Below are positions 17,975 to 24,944 of a DNA stretch of 64,000 bases, piece after piece. The stretch's first letter is position 1, and each line of letters opens with the position of its first letter. This DNA comes from Streptomyces sp. CB02009. GTDB lineage: Bacteria > Actinomycetota > Actinomycetes > Streptomycetales > Streptomycetaceae. A model generated the notes under the pieces. The model saw nothing but the letters and a program-made list of their open reading frames with translations, was not told where the DNA came from and did no database searches. The DNA lies in assembly GCF_001905825.1 (NCBI RefSeq), contig NZ_LIVV01000002.1, positions 438,441 through 502,440 of the forward strand, written 5' to 3'. The position numbers and the translations under genes are program-made.

Positions 17975-18436
17975 TCACGGTACGACGGTGACCGGCCAGC
18001 GGCCCGCCTTCACCAGCCGGACGGCCACCGAGCCCACGAACCGGTGGCCGGCCGACTCGGAGGCGCCCACCACCACGGCGTCCGCCGTCAGCTCCTCCGC
18101 CGCCTGGACCAGCCCCGCGTAGGCGTCGCCGCGGAAGGTGTGGAACTCCCACCGCATCCGCCAGAGGTCCTTCACGCGCTCGGCGGACGTACGGATCTCC
18201 GCGACCAGGTCCTGGGCGATCTCCTCGGTCGTCCCCGCCGTCGGCGCCCCCATGGCGGCCCCCGCGGTGATCACCGGCTGCACGTAGACCAGCGCCAGCA
18301 GGGCGTTCTGCCGCCGCGCGAGCCCGGCCGCGTACGCCGCCGCGCGCAGCGAGGAGGCGGAGCCGTCGATCCCCGCCATGATCACTTTCGGGCCGTCGGT
18401 ACCGCGTTCGAACCGACCGGGCTGCTGTTCGCTCAC
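17975..18436 (-). CDS. Universal stress protein (UspA family)
   Basis: Single-domain Usp of 153 residues. Family marks are VIMAGIDGSASSLRAAAYAAGLA at the N-terminal strand-helix and a C-terminal VVVGASESAGHRFVGSVAVRLVKAGRWPVTVVP, which holds the G-x2-G-x9-G-like nucleotide-binding loop in a slightly changed form (GASESAGHRFVGSVA). Role: stress survival, ATP-binding uncertain. The start is GTG at 18436; TAGCCT (18448-18443) ends 6 nt upstream and there is no clear ribosome site, so it may be leaderless. It stands alone, divergent from the deacetylase gene with about 105 nt between. Confidence 0.9.
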   Translation of the reverse strand: MSEQQPGRFERGTDGPKVIMAGIDGSASSLRAAAYAAGLARRQNALLALVYVQPVITAGAAMGAPTAGTTEEIAQDLVAEIRTSAERVKDLWRMRWEFHTFRGDAYAGLVQAAEELTADAVVVGASESAGHRFVGSVAVRLVKAGRWPVTVVP

Positions 18437-18442
18437 CCGTCG

Positions 18443-18448
18443 AGGCTA
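18443..18448 (-). promoter_or_regulatory. -10-like TAGCCT before Usp gene
   Basis: On the minus strand TAGCCT ends 6 nt before GTG 18436. The layout fits a leaderless mRNA. Confidence 0.4.
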
Positions 18449-18541
18449 TCGGCTCATCGGGTGCTTTCGACGGGGCGGTCGGTGTCGATGAGCCGCGCGG
18501 GTCCTCATCCGTATGAACCATTGGTCATGAAAAAGGATCAG

Positions 18542-19396
18542 ATGCCCACGGGGCGCCGTGCGGTGCTGCGGCTCGCCGCCGCCCTCGGGGCCACCGCCAC
18601 CGTCGGATTCCTCGCGGCGGACCGCTTCGCGGCACCCGAACGGGCCGGCGGGACCGCCGCGCCTCCGGCTCCACCGGGCCGGGGAGCGGGCCCCGCCGCC
18701 GGCCCGCAGGCGCAGTCCGCCCGGCTGGGCCCCACCGCGTACCGCCTCCAGTCGATGACCGCGTACGCGCCCCCCGCGTACCGGCGGGCCGTGCCGCCGG
18801 TACGGCAGCGGCCCTTCCTCAGCATGTCCGGCGTCGGCCGCTCGATGGTGCTCAGCTTCGACGACGGCCCCGACCCCCGCTACACCCCGGGCATCCTGGA
18901 GACCCTGCGCCGCCACGACTGCCGGGCCATGTTCTTCGTCTGCGGCGAGATGGCGGTCGAGAACCCGGACCTGCTGCGGGAGATGGCCGCGGACGGGCAC
19001 GTCGTCGGCAACCACTCCTGGTCGCATCCGCTCATCCCCAAACTGCGGCCCTCCCGCATCCGCGACGAGCTCGGCTCCACCAGCGAGGTCGTGGAACGGA
19101 CGCTGGGGACGGCCCCGCTCTGGTACCGCGCTCCCTACGGTGCCTGGAACCGGCACTCCTTCGAGATCGGGGCCGAGCTCGGCATGGAGCCGCTCGCCTG
19201 GACCGTCGACACCCTGGACTGGAAGGAGCCCGGCGCCGACACCATCGTCCGCCGGGTGCTCGACGGCGCCGCGCCCGGTGCCGTCGTCCTCTCCCACGAC
19301 GCCGGCGGCGACCGCTCCCAGAGCGTGGCCGCGCTCCGCCGCTATCTGCCCGAACTCCTCGACGCGGGCTACCGCATCACCGTCCCGCGGCGCTGA
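18542..19396 (+). CDS. Secreted polysaccharide deacetylase (NodB family)
   Basis: Extracytoplasmic carbohydrate esterase (CE4) of 284 residues that probably removes acetyl groups from peptidoglycan, chitin-type oligomers or another surface glycan. The N-terminus has a Tat-like twin arginine (GRRAVLRLAAALG). The NodB domain begins near residue 100 with SFDDGPDP (catalytic and metal Asp), followed by NHSWSHP (two metal His), RAPYGAWN and LSHDAGGDR (catalytic-base His region), so all motifs 1-5 are intact. I chose ATG 18542 because AAGGA lies 4 nt upstream; an ATG at 18527 would add five residues. It converges with a class F sortase gene. Confidence 0.92.
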   Translation: MPTGRRAVLRLAAALGATATVGFLAADRFAAPERAGGTAAPPAPPGRGAGPAAGPQAQSARLGPTAYRLQSMTAYAPPAYRRAVPPVRQRPFLSMSGVGRSMVLSFDDGPDPRYTPGILETLRRHDCRAMFFVCGEMAVENPDLLREMAADGHVVGNHSWSHPLIPKLRPSRIRDELGSTSEVVERTLGTAPLWYRAPYGAWNRHSFEIGAELGMEPLAWTVDTLDWKEPGADTIVRRVLDGAAPGAVVLSHDAGGDRSQSVAALRRYLPELLDAGYRITVPRR

Positions 19397-19453
19397 GCGC
19401 TCCGGAACGGGCGCTCGCGGCCGGATCGGTACGGGCACCGGCAGGGCAGGCGA

Positions 19454-19487
19454 AGGGCCCCGGCACCACACCCGGTGCCGGGGCCCT
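19454..19487. terminator. Bidirectional terminator, 13-bp stem
   Basis: GGGCCCCGGCACC (19455-19467) pairs perfectly with GGTGCCGGGGCCC (19474-19486) around a 6-nt loop, plus a flanking A-T pair. It lies between the convergent deacetylase and sortase genes. Confidence 0.9.
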
Positions 19488-19500
19488 CTGCCGTGCCCCG

Positions 19501-20160
19501 CTAGCGGGAGCCCACCATCCGCGCGTACACGACGACGTTCCCGTCGTAGCCACGCGCCCGCGTGTAGCCGCCTCCGCAGGTGATGACCCGGAGCTCGGGC
19601 TCGCCCGTGTCGGCGTACACCTGCACGCCGGGGAAGTTGTCCTTCGCGTACACCTCGAGCCCGTAGATCTCGAAGACCGCGATCCGGCCGTCGTACCGCT
19701 CGACCTCGATGTGCTGGCCCTTCTCCAGGGAGCCCAGGCCGTAGAAGACCGCGGGCCCCTGGGCGTTGTCGACATGGCCGACGACCACCGCGGTGCCGCG
19801 CTGGCCGGGGGAGATGCCGTTCTGGTACCAGCCGGCGAGGTTGGCGTCCTGGGGCGGCGGCGCCGCCACCCAGCCGTCCGGGTCCAGGCCCACGTCCATG
19901 ATCGGGGCGGCGACCTGGATCGCCGGGATCCTGATCCGCGAGGCGGGGGCGAAGGGCAGCGGTTCCAGACCCTCCGTCGCCCCGTCCGGCGGGGTGACCG
20001 GGCGAGCCACCGGACGGGCCGCCGCGGCGGGCTGCGGAGGCCCGTCCGCGAAGTCCACGCCGTTGCGCATCATCGCGATCCCGGACAGCATGGCGAGGGT
20101 CAGGACGCCCCAGGGGCGGCGTCTCCTGCGCTGGAAGACGCGGAAGTCCTTCGGGGGCAT
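19501..20160 (-). CDS. Class F sortase
   Basis: Membrane-bound transpeptidase of 219 residues that should attach surface proteins to the cell wall or act on another surface substrate. A membrane anchor lies at about residues 15-35, then a Pro/Ala-rich linker, then the sortase domain (about 75-219) with the catalytic His in VVGHVDN (about 131), the catalytic Cys in ITCGGGYT (about 195) and the Arg in TRARG (about 200). Short length and the ITCGG signature fit the actinobacterial class F group (DUF/sortase F). No pilin-like gene is adjacent. The next genes upstream are two paralogous secreted proteins with a shared C-terminal motif, which may be its substrates. ATG 20160 is followed by a normal basic N-terminus. 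Confidence 0.9.
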   Translation of the reverse strand: MPPKDFRVFQRRRRRPWGVLTLAMLSGIAMMRNGVDFADGPPQPAAAARPVARPVTPPDGATEGLEPLPFAPASRIRIPAIQVAAPIMDVGLDPDGWVAAPPPQDANLAGWYQNGISPGQRGTAVVVGHVDNAQGPAVFYGLGSLEKGQHIEVERYDGRIAVFEIYGLEVYAKDNFPGVQVYADTGEPELRVITCGGGYTRARGYDGNVVVYARMVGSR

Positions 20161-20616
20161 GGTTCTCCCTTCGTGGCGTCGTCAGAACGGTAAAGGCGAC
20201 CTGACGGACCGTCGCGCCGAACGGAGCGAACGGGTGGGGGCCGCCGCCGGACGGGTGCCGGAGCGCGGGTACGGGGGTGCTGCGACGCCCCTCCCGACCC
20301 CCGCGAGGGGTGCTGCGACGCCCCTCCCGACCCCCGCGCGCCCGGGGTGGCACGGAGCGCGTCCCGGGCGGCAGCGGCCGACAGGCGGGTGACGAGCGGC
20401 TGACCCATCCGAGTAATCGTCAGATAAGCAGCCCGCTCGGCCCTGACCTGCGGTTCTCCCTCCTCCGGAGACCTGATCCCGGGCGTGTCGCCTCACCGGG
20501 TGGCCCAGTGCCGAAATGCGCGGCTTGCTGTGACTTGTGATGGTTCGTCATGGAAGGCGTACTCGTCGACACTCCCGGAGCACCGCTTTGGGGCGTCTTC
20601 CACTGGAGGTTCAACC
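20161..20616. other. 456-bp intergenic region, sortase to surface protein
   Basis: Divergent promoter space. It contains a perfect 32-bp direct repeat (20274-20305 and 20307-20338). From about 20400 to 20560 the base composition is lower in GC than the surroundings and should hold the promoter of the + gene, but no clear -35/-10 pair is seen. Confidence 0.6.
20274..20338. repeat. 32-bp tandem direct repeat, two copies
   Basis: The 32-bp sequences at 20274-20305 and 20307-20338 are identical, with a single A between them (period 33). Each begins GGGGTGCTGCGACGCC and ends CCCCCGCG. Position is upstream of the class F sortase start (20160). Confidence 0.95.
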
Positions 20617-21135
20617 ATGCGTGCAGCACGCACTCTGGCGGTGACCGCCACCGCGATCGCGGCGGTCGGCCTCGCGGCCCCCCTTGCCGCCGCCACCAAC
20701 GGTCCGGGCAACGTCGTCAGCGGGGGCTCCAACAACACCCCGAGCAACGTCACCGTCAGCCCCTTCGAGGTCCACCCGGGGTCGACGCTCACGATCACCG
20801 CCAGGGGCTGCAACCGTGGCGGCACGGTCACGTCCAACGCCTTCCCGGACGCCACCCTCTCGGGCGGCAACGGCGTCTCCACCGCCGTCGCCCGCGTCTA
20901 CAACAACGCCACCCCCGGCAACTACAACCTGGCCGTCCGGTGCAACGGCGGCTCCAACGTGGTCACCGAGCCGTTCCGCGTCCTCCCGGGCCGTGGCGCC
21001 CAGGGCGGTCTCGGCGGCTCGATGGCCCCCAGCTCCACGGAGATGGCCGTCGGCGGCAGCCTGGTCGCCGCGGCCGCGCTCGGCGGCGGTCTCTTCATCG
21101 TCCGCCGTCGCCGTATGACCGGTGCGGGTGTCTGA
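20617..21135 (+). CDS. Secreted protein with C-terminal anchor, paralogue A
   Basis: Surface protein of 172 residues with unknown function. A signal peptide (about residues 1-26, ending LAAAT) is followed by a beta-rich domain with a pair of Cys (GCNRGG and VRCNGG, likely a disulfide) in an Ig-like arrangement (VSPFEVHPGSTLTITARGC). The C-terminus is a sorting-signal-like module: RGAQGGLGGS, about 10 residues, a hydrophobic helix (AVGGSLVAAAALGGGLFIV) and RRRR. The start is ATG at 20617 with GGAGG 7 nt upstream. It converges with a paralogue (21248-21805) with the same layout, and a class F sortase gene lies nearby. Attachment by that sortase is inferred. Confidence 0.82.
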   Translation: MRAARTLAVTATAIAAVGLAAPLAAATNGPGNVVSGGSNNTPSNVTVSPFEVHPGSTLTITARGCNRGGTVTSNAFPDATLSGGNGVSTAVARVYNNATPGNYNLAVRCNGGSNVVTEPFRVLPGRGAQGGLGGSMAPSSTEMAVGGSLVAAAALGGGLFIVRRRRMTGAGV

Positions 21136-21163
21136 CCGGACGAACCTCCCGGCCGGGCCGCTC

Positions 21164-21209
21164 CGCCCGTCGCCCCCGAGTCCCCGCCGGGACCCGGGGG
21201 CGACGGGCG
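21164..21209. terminator. Bidirectional terminator, 15-bp stem
   Basis: CGCCCGTCGCCCCCG (21164-21178) pairs perfectly with CGGGGGCGACGGGCG (21195-21209). The loop contains a further short hairpin (GTCCC/GGGAC). It separates the two convergent secreted-protein genes. Confidence 0.92.
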
Positions 21210-21247
21210 TCCGAGGACGCCGTCGCCTGACCGGTCACGACGGCCGC

Positions 21248-21805
21248 TCAGTGGCGACGGGCCGAACCGGTCCGGCGGCGCACCGCGTACACACCGCCGA
21301 CGGCGGCGGCGACCACCAGGGCACCTCCGGCGGCCAGTTGGAGCGGCTCGAAGCCGCCCGCCGAACCGCCGAGACCACCCTGCACACCACGCGGGGGAGT
21401 GAGGATGGTGGAGCTGATGGTCGGAGTGGCGGTGGGCGTGCCGCTGATCGTCAGCGTCGCGGTGTCCGAGATCCCGCCGGTGCAGTTGAACGACACCGTG
21501 TACACGGCGCCGCGCCGGGCGTCCAGGTCCACGGTGGCGAGCGCCGCCGAGCCCGGTGCGATGGTGACGGTGTCGAAGATGCCGGCCGAGGCCGTCGCCG
21601 TGCTGGCGCAGCCGGGGGCGCTCAGCGTCACCCGGCCGCCCGGGGCGACGACCGAGGGCGACACGACGAAATCGCCCGGTGCCTTGGCCCGTGCCGCTCG
21701 CGGGTTGGGTGCGGGAGCACCGTCCGCCGCGACGGCGGTGGGGGCGGCCAGGGCGAGGGCGGCCGCCCCCAGCAGGGCAGTGGACGCGGCACGTATCGCG
21801 CGCAT
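21248..21805 (-). CDS. Secreted protein with C-terminal anchor, paralogue B
   Basis: Surface protein of 185 residues, clearly related in layout to the convergent gene at 20617. A signal peptide (about 1-27, ending AVAA) precedes a beta-rich domain with two Cys (APGCAS, SFNCTGG) and FVVSPSVVAPGGRVTLS, close to the paralogue's VSPFEVHPGSTLTI. A Thr/Pro-rich stretch leads to RGVQGGLGGS, then a hydrophobic helix (AAGGALVVAAAVGGVYAV) and RRR-TGSARRH. The start is ATG at 21805 with GGAGGA upstream. The conserved RG(A/V)QGGLGGS before the helix is stronger than any other similarity between the two, which suggests it is a recognition site. Confidence 0.82.
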   Translation of the reverse strand: MRAIRAASTALLGAAALALAAPTAVAADGAPAPNPRAARAKAPGDFVVSPSVVAPGGRVTLSAPGCASTATASAGIFDTVTIAPGSAALATVDLDARRGAVYTVSFNCTGGISDTATLTISGTPTATPTISSTILTPPRGVQGGLGGSAGGFEPLQLAAGGALVVAAAVGGVYAVRRRTGSARRH

Positions 21806-21996
21806 GGTGAATCCTCCGGGTCCCGAGGGGCAGCCGCGGAAAGGGGGTTTCCGCGAAAGACCGTGCGTACACCTCGATGTCCGAAACGCTAGAAGCGCAT
21901 TACCACAGCCGCGATCCCAGACGTGCGAATGGGGCACGTGTGTCCCCCGACCGGCTCATCCGGTGTGTCGCCTCACGTGTCGCCTCGCGGGTCGCC

Positions 21997-22761
21997 TCAC
22001 GGTGCGAGCCCCGGGAACAGATCGGTGAAGGGCGCGGCGGTTGCCGAGATGCCGCGACCGAACGGCGCGTCGAAGTCCCAGATGAGGAACAGCAGGAAGG
22101 CGATCAGCACGCTGAAGAGTCCGGCGAGCAGCAGTTCGCGCCCGGTTCTGCGGATCTGCAGGGTGAAGATCAGCCCGACCGTGACCAGGGCGCCGACGAT
22201 CAGGCCGAACCACACCACCCCCGGCATGGTCGCCCCCGCGTTCTGCCCGCGGGCCCCCCGGGCGTCGTCGGCCACCGCCACCTGGTCGACGAGGGGCTGG
22301 TACGCCTGCCCCTCGAAGTCGGTGGCCGGCTGGTAGTCGGTGACGCTGCGCCGCACCTTCTCCAGGAGCGCGGTGCCCTCCTCGCTCAGCTCGCCGTGCT
22401 CCGCCATGTACGTCCACTCGTCGTCGACGACATAGGCGACGTAGGCGTCGACGTCGGCGCGGATGCGCTCGCGGACCGCCTGCGGGTACACCTCGGCGCG
22501 GGCCGAGATCTCGTGCATCGCCTGCGCCTCCTGCCGCACGGTCTCCTGGGCGGCGCCGCGGGCCTCCCAGACGCCGGCGATGGCGAGACCGAGGACGATC
22601 GCGTAGATCACGCCGATCATCATCGTCATGTACTCGATGACGTCCGGGGTCTCGCTGGGGTCGTCGTCATCGGGGATCCGGCGGTGGTTGATGACGACGA
22701 TCGTGAGGACGACGGCGCACGCGGCGGCCATCGCAAGGGTGAGAACAAGCCATTCAGACAT
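21997..22761 (-). CDS. DUF4239 (bestrophin-like) membrane protein
   Basis: Integral membrane protein of 254 residues, DUF4239 family, sometimes annotated bestrophin-like. Membrane segments lie at about residues 4-24, 45-65, 180-202 and 212-232, with a charged soluble region between the second and third pairs that contains helical stretches (VRQEAQAMHEISARAEVYPQAVRERIRADV). An ion-channel role is suggested only by the annotation tradition of the family. The start is ATG at 22761. Upstream, with a 50-nt gap, lies the proline-rich gene on the same strand, so the two may be co-transcribed. Confidence 0.85.
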   Translation of the reverse strand: MSEWLVLTLAMAAACAVVLTIVVINHRRIPDDDDPSETPDVIEYMTMMIGVIYAIVLGLAIAGVWEARGAAQETVRQEAQAMHEISARAEVYPQAVRERIRADVDAYVAYVVDDEWTYMAEHGELSEEGTALLEKVRRSVTDYQPATDFEGQAYQPLVDQVAVADDARGARGQNAGATMPGVVWFGLIVGALVTVGLIFTLQIRRTGRELLLAGLFSVLIAFLLFLIWDFDAPFGRGISATAAPFTDLFPGLAP

Positions 22762-22811
22762 GGATTCCTCTTGTGGGATTCAGAGGGGCGAAGGGGTCGG
22801 GGGGCAGCGGG

Positions 22812-23576
22812 TCACTTGGACCGGGGGCGCAGGATCGCCGTCGCGAGCACCGCGGGCGCGGTGATCATGAGGGTCGCGGTGACGACGGAGGTGCCGGTCT
22901 TCGGCTGGGGGCGCGAGGCGCGCCGGTAGTGGGGCATCGCCACGGGGGCGGGCGTCGTCGGCCGGGGCCGGACGGTGGGCGGAGGCGTCGGGCTCGGCGG
23001 CGGCGGAGGTGGCGGCGGGGGCGGTGCGGGCGCGGGCTCCGGCGGCCTCGTGGTCGGAGGTGCGGGGGCCGGCGGCTCCGGGCGGGGTGCGGGCCTGGCG
23101 GCCGGTGGCTTCGGCGCGGGCCGGGGCGGCGGAGGGGTCGGCCGCGGCGGCTTCGGCGTCGGCTTCGGTGGGGGCGTCGGGGAGGGAGACGGGGACGGCG
23201 GTTCGGGCGACGGAGTCGGAGTCGGTGTCGGCGTGGGTGTCGGGGTGGGGGTGGGAGAAGGCGTGGGCGTCGGCGTGGGGGACGGGCACGGCGGGGGCGG
23301 CTCGGTGGGGCAGGGCTTCGGGTGGTGGTGATGGCCGTGGCCCTTTCCCTTTCCCTTGCCTTTTCCCTTGCCCTTCCCTGAGCTTCCGCGTCCGTCGCCG
23401 TCGTCGCGGCCGTCGCGGTGGCCGTCGCCGGCGACCGCCACGGCGACGTGGGAACCGCCCGGGCCGGTCGAGGCGTAGGCGCAGGCGTCCGCGGCGACGG
23501 GCACCGGGGTGGCGAGGAGCCACACGAGTGCGAGGGCCGCCAGCGACCGCGCGAGGAGTGATCCGTTCAGAGACAC
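22812..23576 (-). CDS. Proline-rich surface protein with QPKTG-type C-terminus
   Basis: Probable secreted, wall-spanning protein of 254 residues. A signal peptide (about 1-28) is followed by an acidic stretch, a (GK)n-HGHHHH block, a long (TP)n/(SP)n/Pro-Lys-rich stalk of about 130 residues and a C-terminus made of QPKTGTS, a hydrophobic helix (VVTATLMITAPAVLATAIL) and RPRSK. That end resembles an LPxTG sorting signal with QPKTG as the motif, so sortase anchoring is possible. The His-rich block could bind metal. GTG 23576 was chosen because the signal peptide begins there; no strong ribosome site is visible. Low-complexity coding sequence makes the start less certain. Confidence 0.7.
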   Translation of the reverse strand: MSLNGSLLARSLAALALVWLLATPVPVAADACAYASTGPGGSHVAVAVAGDGHRDGRDDGDGRGSSGKGKGKGKGKGKGHGHHHHPKPCPTEPPPPCPSPTPTPTPSPTPTPTPTPTPTPTPSPEPPSPSPSPTPPPKPTPKPPRPTPPPPRPAPKPPAARPAPRPEPPAPAPPTTRPPEPAPAPPPPPPPPPPSPTPPPTVRPRPTTPAPVAMPHYRRASRPQPKTGTSVVTATLMITAPAVLATAILRPRSK

Positions 23577-24131
23577 GCCGTCGAGCTTGATCAGAGGCGG
23601 GCCGCGCCGGGGCGGATTCGAGCGGGATTCGCCGGATGGAGCGGATCTCCGGGCGGACTGGTTTGACCTTTCGCCTCGTTCGAAGTCGGCGGGGGCGCCG
23701 CCGCGGGGCCCAATGCCCGGGTATCGCAGGGCGGACGGATTCCGGAAGGCGGCGGACCGGGTCCGTTCCGGCCTCGGATCGATAACTGTCCGGTTGTCGC
23801 CCTGTCGGACGGGAAGGGGAACGGGGCATCCTGCACCGGCGACCGGAGCCCTCCGCCGGCAACGGCCAAGGTGCGGGCGGGGCCTGGGCGTCCGACGCGG
23901 GGAGCCGCACGCGGCCGAGGAGCCGACGCACACTCATATGCACGTGAATTTGCACAGCCTGAAGGCGTGAACTCTTCGCTCCCGAGAGCACGTGCCAAAG
24001 GCGTGTGACCAAGAACGGACCGCGAATTTCCGTTTCTACTCGCTCTCTCGGCGGGCGATCAGTAGCCTCACCTCGAACACCGGCCGCGAACACATGGCCG
24101 CATCCCCCATGGCGACTTGTTGGAGACATTG
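23577..24131. other. 555-bp intergenic region
   Basis: Lies between divergent genes. From about 23920 to 24060 the sequence is distinctly lower in GC than the rest and probably holds the promoter of the methyltransferase operon. I see no gene, RNA structure or strong repeat that I can support. Confidence 0.55.
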
Positions 24132-24944
24132 ATGGAGCGTCCCGCCTGGGCTCCGCCTGGTATCGACATTTCGGTGCCGAGCGTGTCCCGTATGTACGAC
24201 TTCTATCTGGGCGGCTCGCACAATTTCGAAGTGGACCGGGAAGCGGCGCGCAGGGCCATGGAGTTCATGCCTGGCCTGCCCAAGGTCATGCAGGCGAACC
24301 GCGCCTTCATGCGGCGCGCCGTCCGCCACGCCGTTGACAACGACGTCACCCAGTTCCTGGACATCGGCTCCGGCATACCCACCTTCGGCAACGTGCACGA
24401 GGTCGCCCGGACCGCCGACCCGGCGGCCCGGGTCGTCTACGTCGACCACGACCCCGTCGCCGTGGCCCACAGCCGCGCCGTCCTGGAGGGCGACGAGGGC
24501 GCCGCGGTCGTCGCCGCGGACCTGCGCAAGCCGGCCGACATCCTCTACAGTCCCGAGGTGTCCCGACTCCTCGACCTGGAGCGGCCGGTGGCGCTGCTCC
24601 TCGTCGCGGTCCTGCACTTCCTGGAGGACGAGGACCGCCCGTACGCGGCCGTCACCGAACTGCTCGACGCCCTCGCGCCCGGCAGCCTCCTGGTGATCAC
24701 CCACGCCTCGTACGAGGGCATCCCGCTCTCCGAGGAGCAGGCCGGCGGCACCGTCGGGGTCTACCGGAACATCCGCAACCCGCTGGTGATGCGTTCCGGC
24801 GCCGAGATCACCCGCTTCTTCGAGGGAACCGAACTGATCGAGCCCGGCCTCGTCCCGATGCCCCTCTGGCGTCCGGACAGTCCGGCCGAGGAGGAGGATC
24901 CCTACGCCTTCTCCGGGTTCGCAGGGGTGGGGCGCAAGGCGTGA
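24132..24944 (+). CDS. SAM-dependent methyltransferase, DUF574 family
   Basis: Member of the S-adenosyl-methionine methyltransferase family formerly DUF574, greatly expanded in Streptomyces. The 270-residue protein has the family start (PSVSRMYDFYLGGSHNFEVDREAA), the SAM-binding loop DIGSGIPTFGNVHEVA near residue 76, the acidic YVDHDPVAV and the motif LLLVAVLHFLED. The natural substrate is unknown. The ATG at 24132 has GGAG 6 nt upstream. The stop overlaps the start of the c-di-GMP enzyme gene (GTGA), so the two proteins are made together and may act in one process. Confidence 0.93.
   Translation: MERPAWAPPGIDISVPSVSRMYDFYLGGSHNFEVDREAARRAMEFMPGLPKVMQANRAFMRRAVRHAVDNDVTQFLDIGSGIPTFGNVHEVARTADPAARVVYVDHDPVAVAHSRAVLEGDEGAAVVAADLRKPADILYSPEVSRLLDLERPVALLLVAVLHFLEDEDRPYAAVTELLDALAPGSLLVITHASYEGIPLSEEQAGGTVGVYRNIRNPLVMRSGAEITRFFEGTELIEPGLVPMPLWRPDSPAEEEDPYAFSGFAGVGRKA

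Noticed and set aside
20161..20610. c-di-AMP or other riboswitch in front of the secreted protein
   Set aside because: No conserved aptamer words seen in either orientation; only repeats and a lower-GC stretch.
23509..23998. Short open frames on both strands in the gap before the methyltransferase gene
   Set aside because: No ribosome sites, no recognisable family and Arg/Pro-rich random-like composition.
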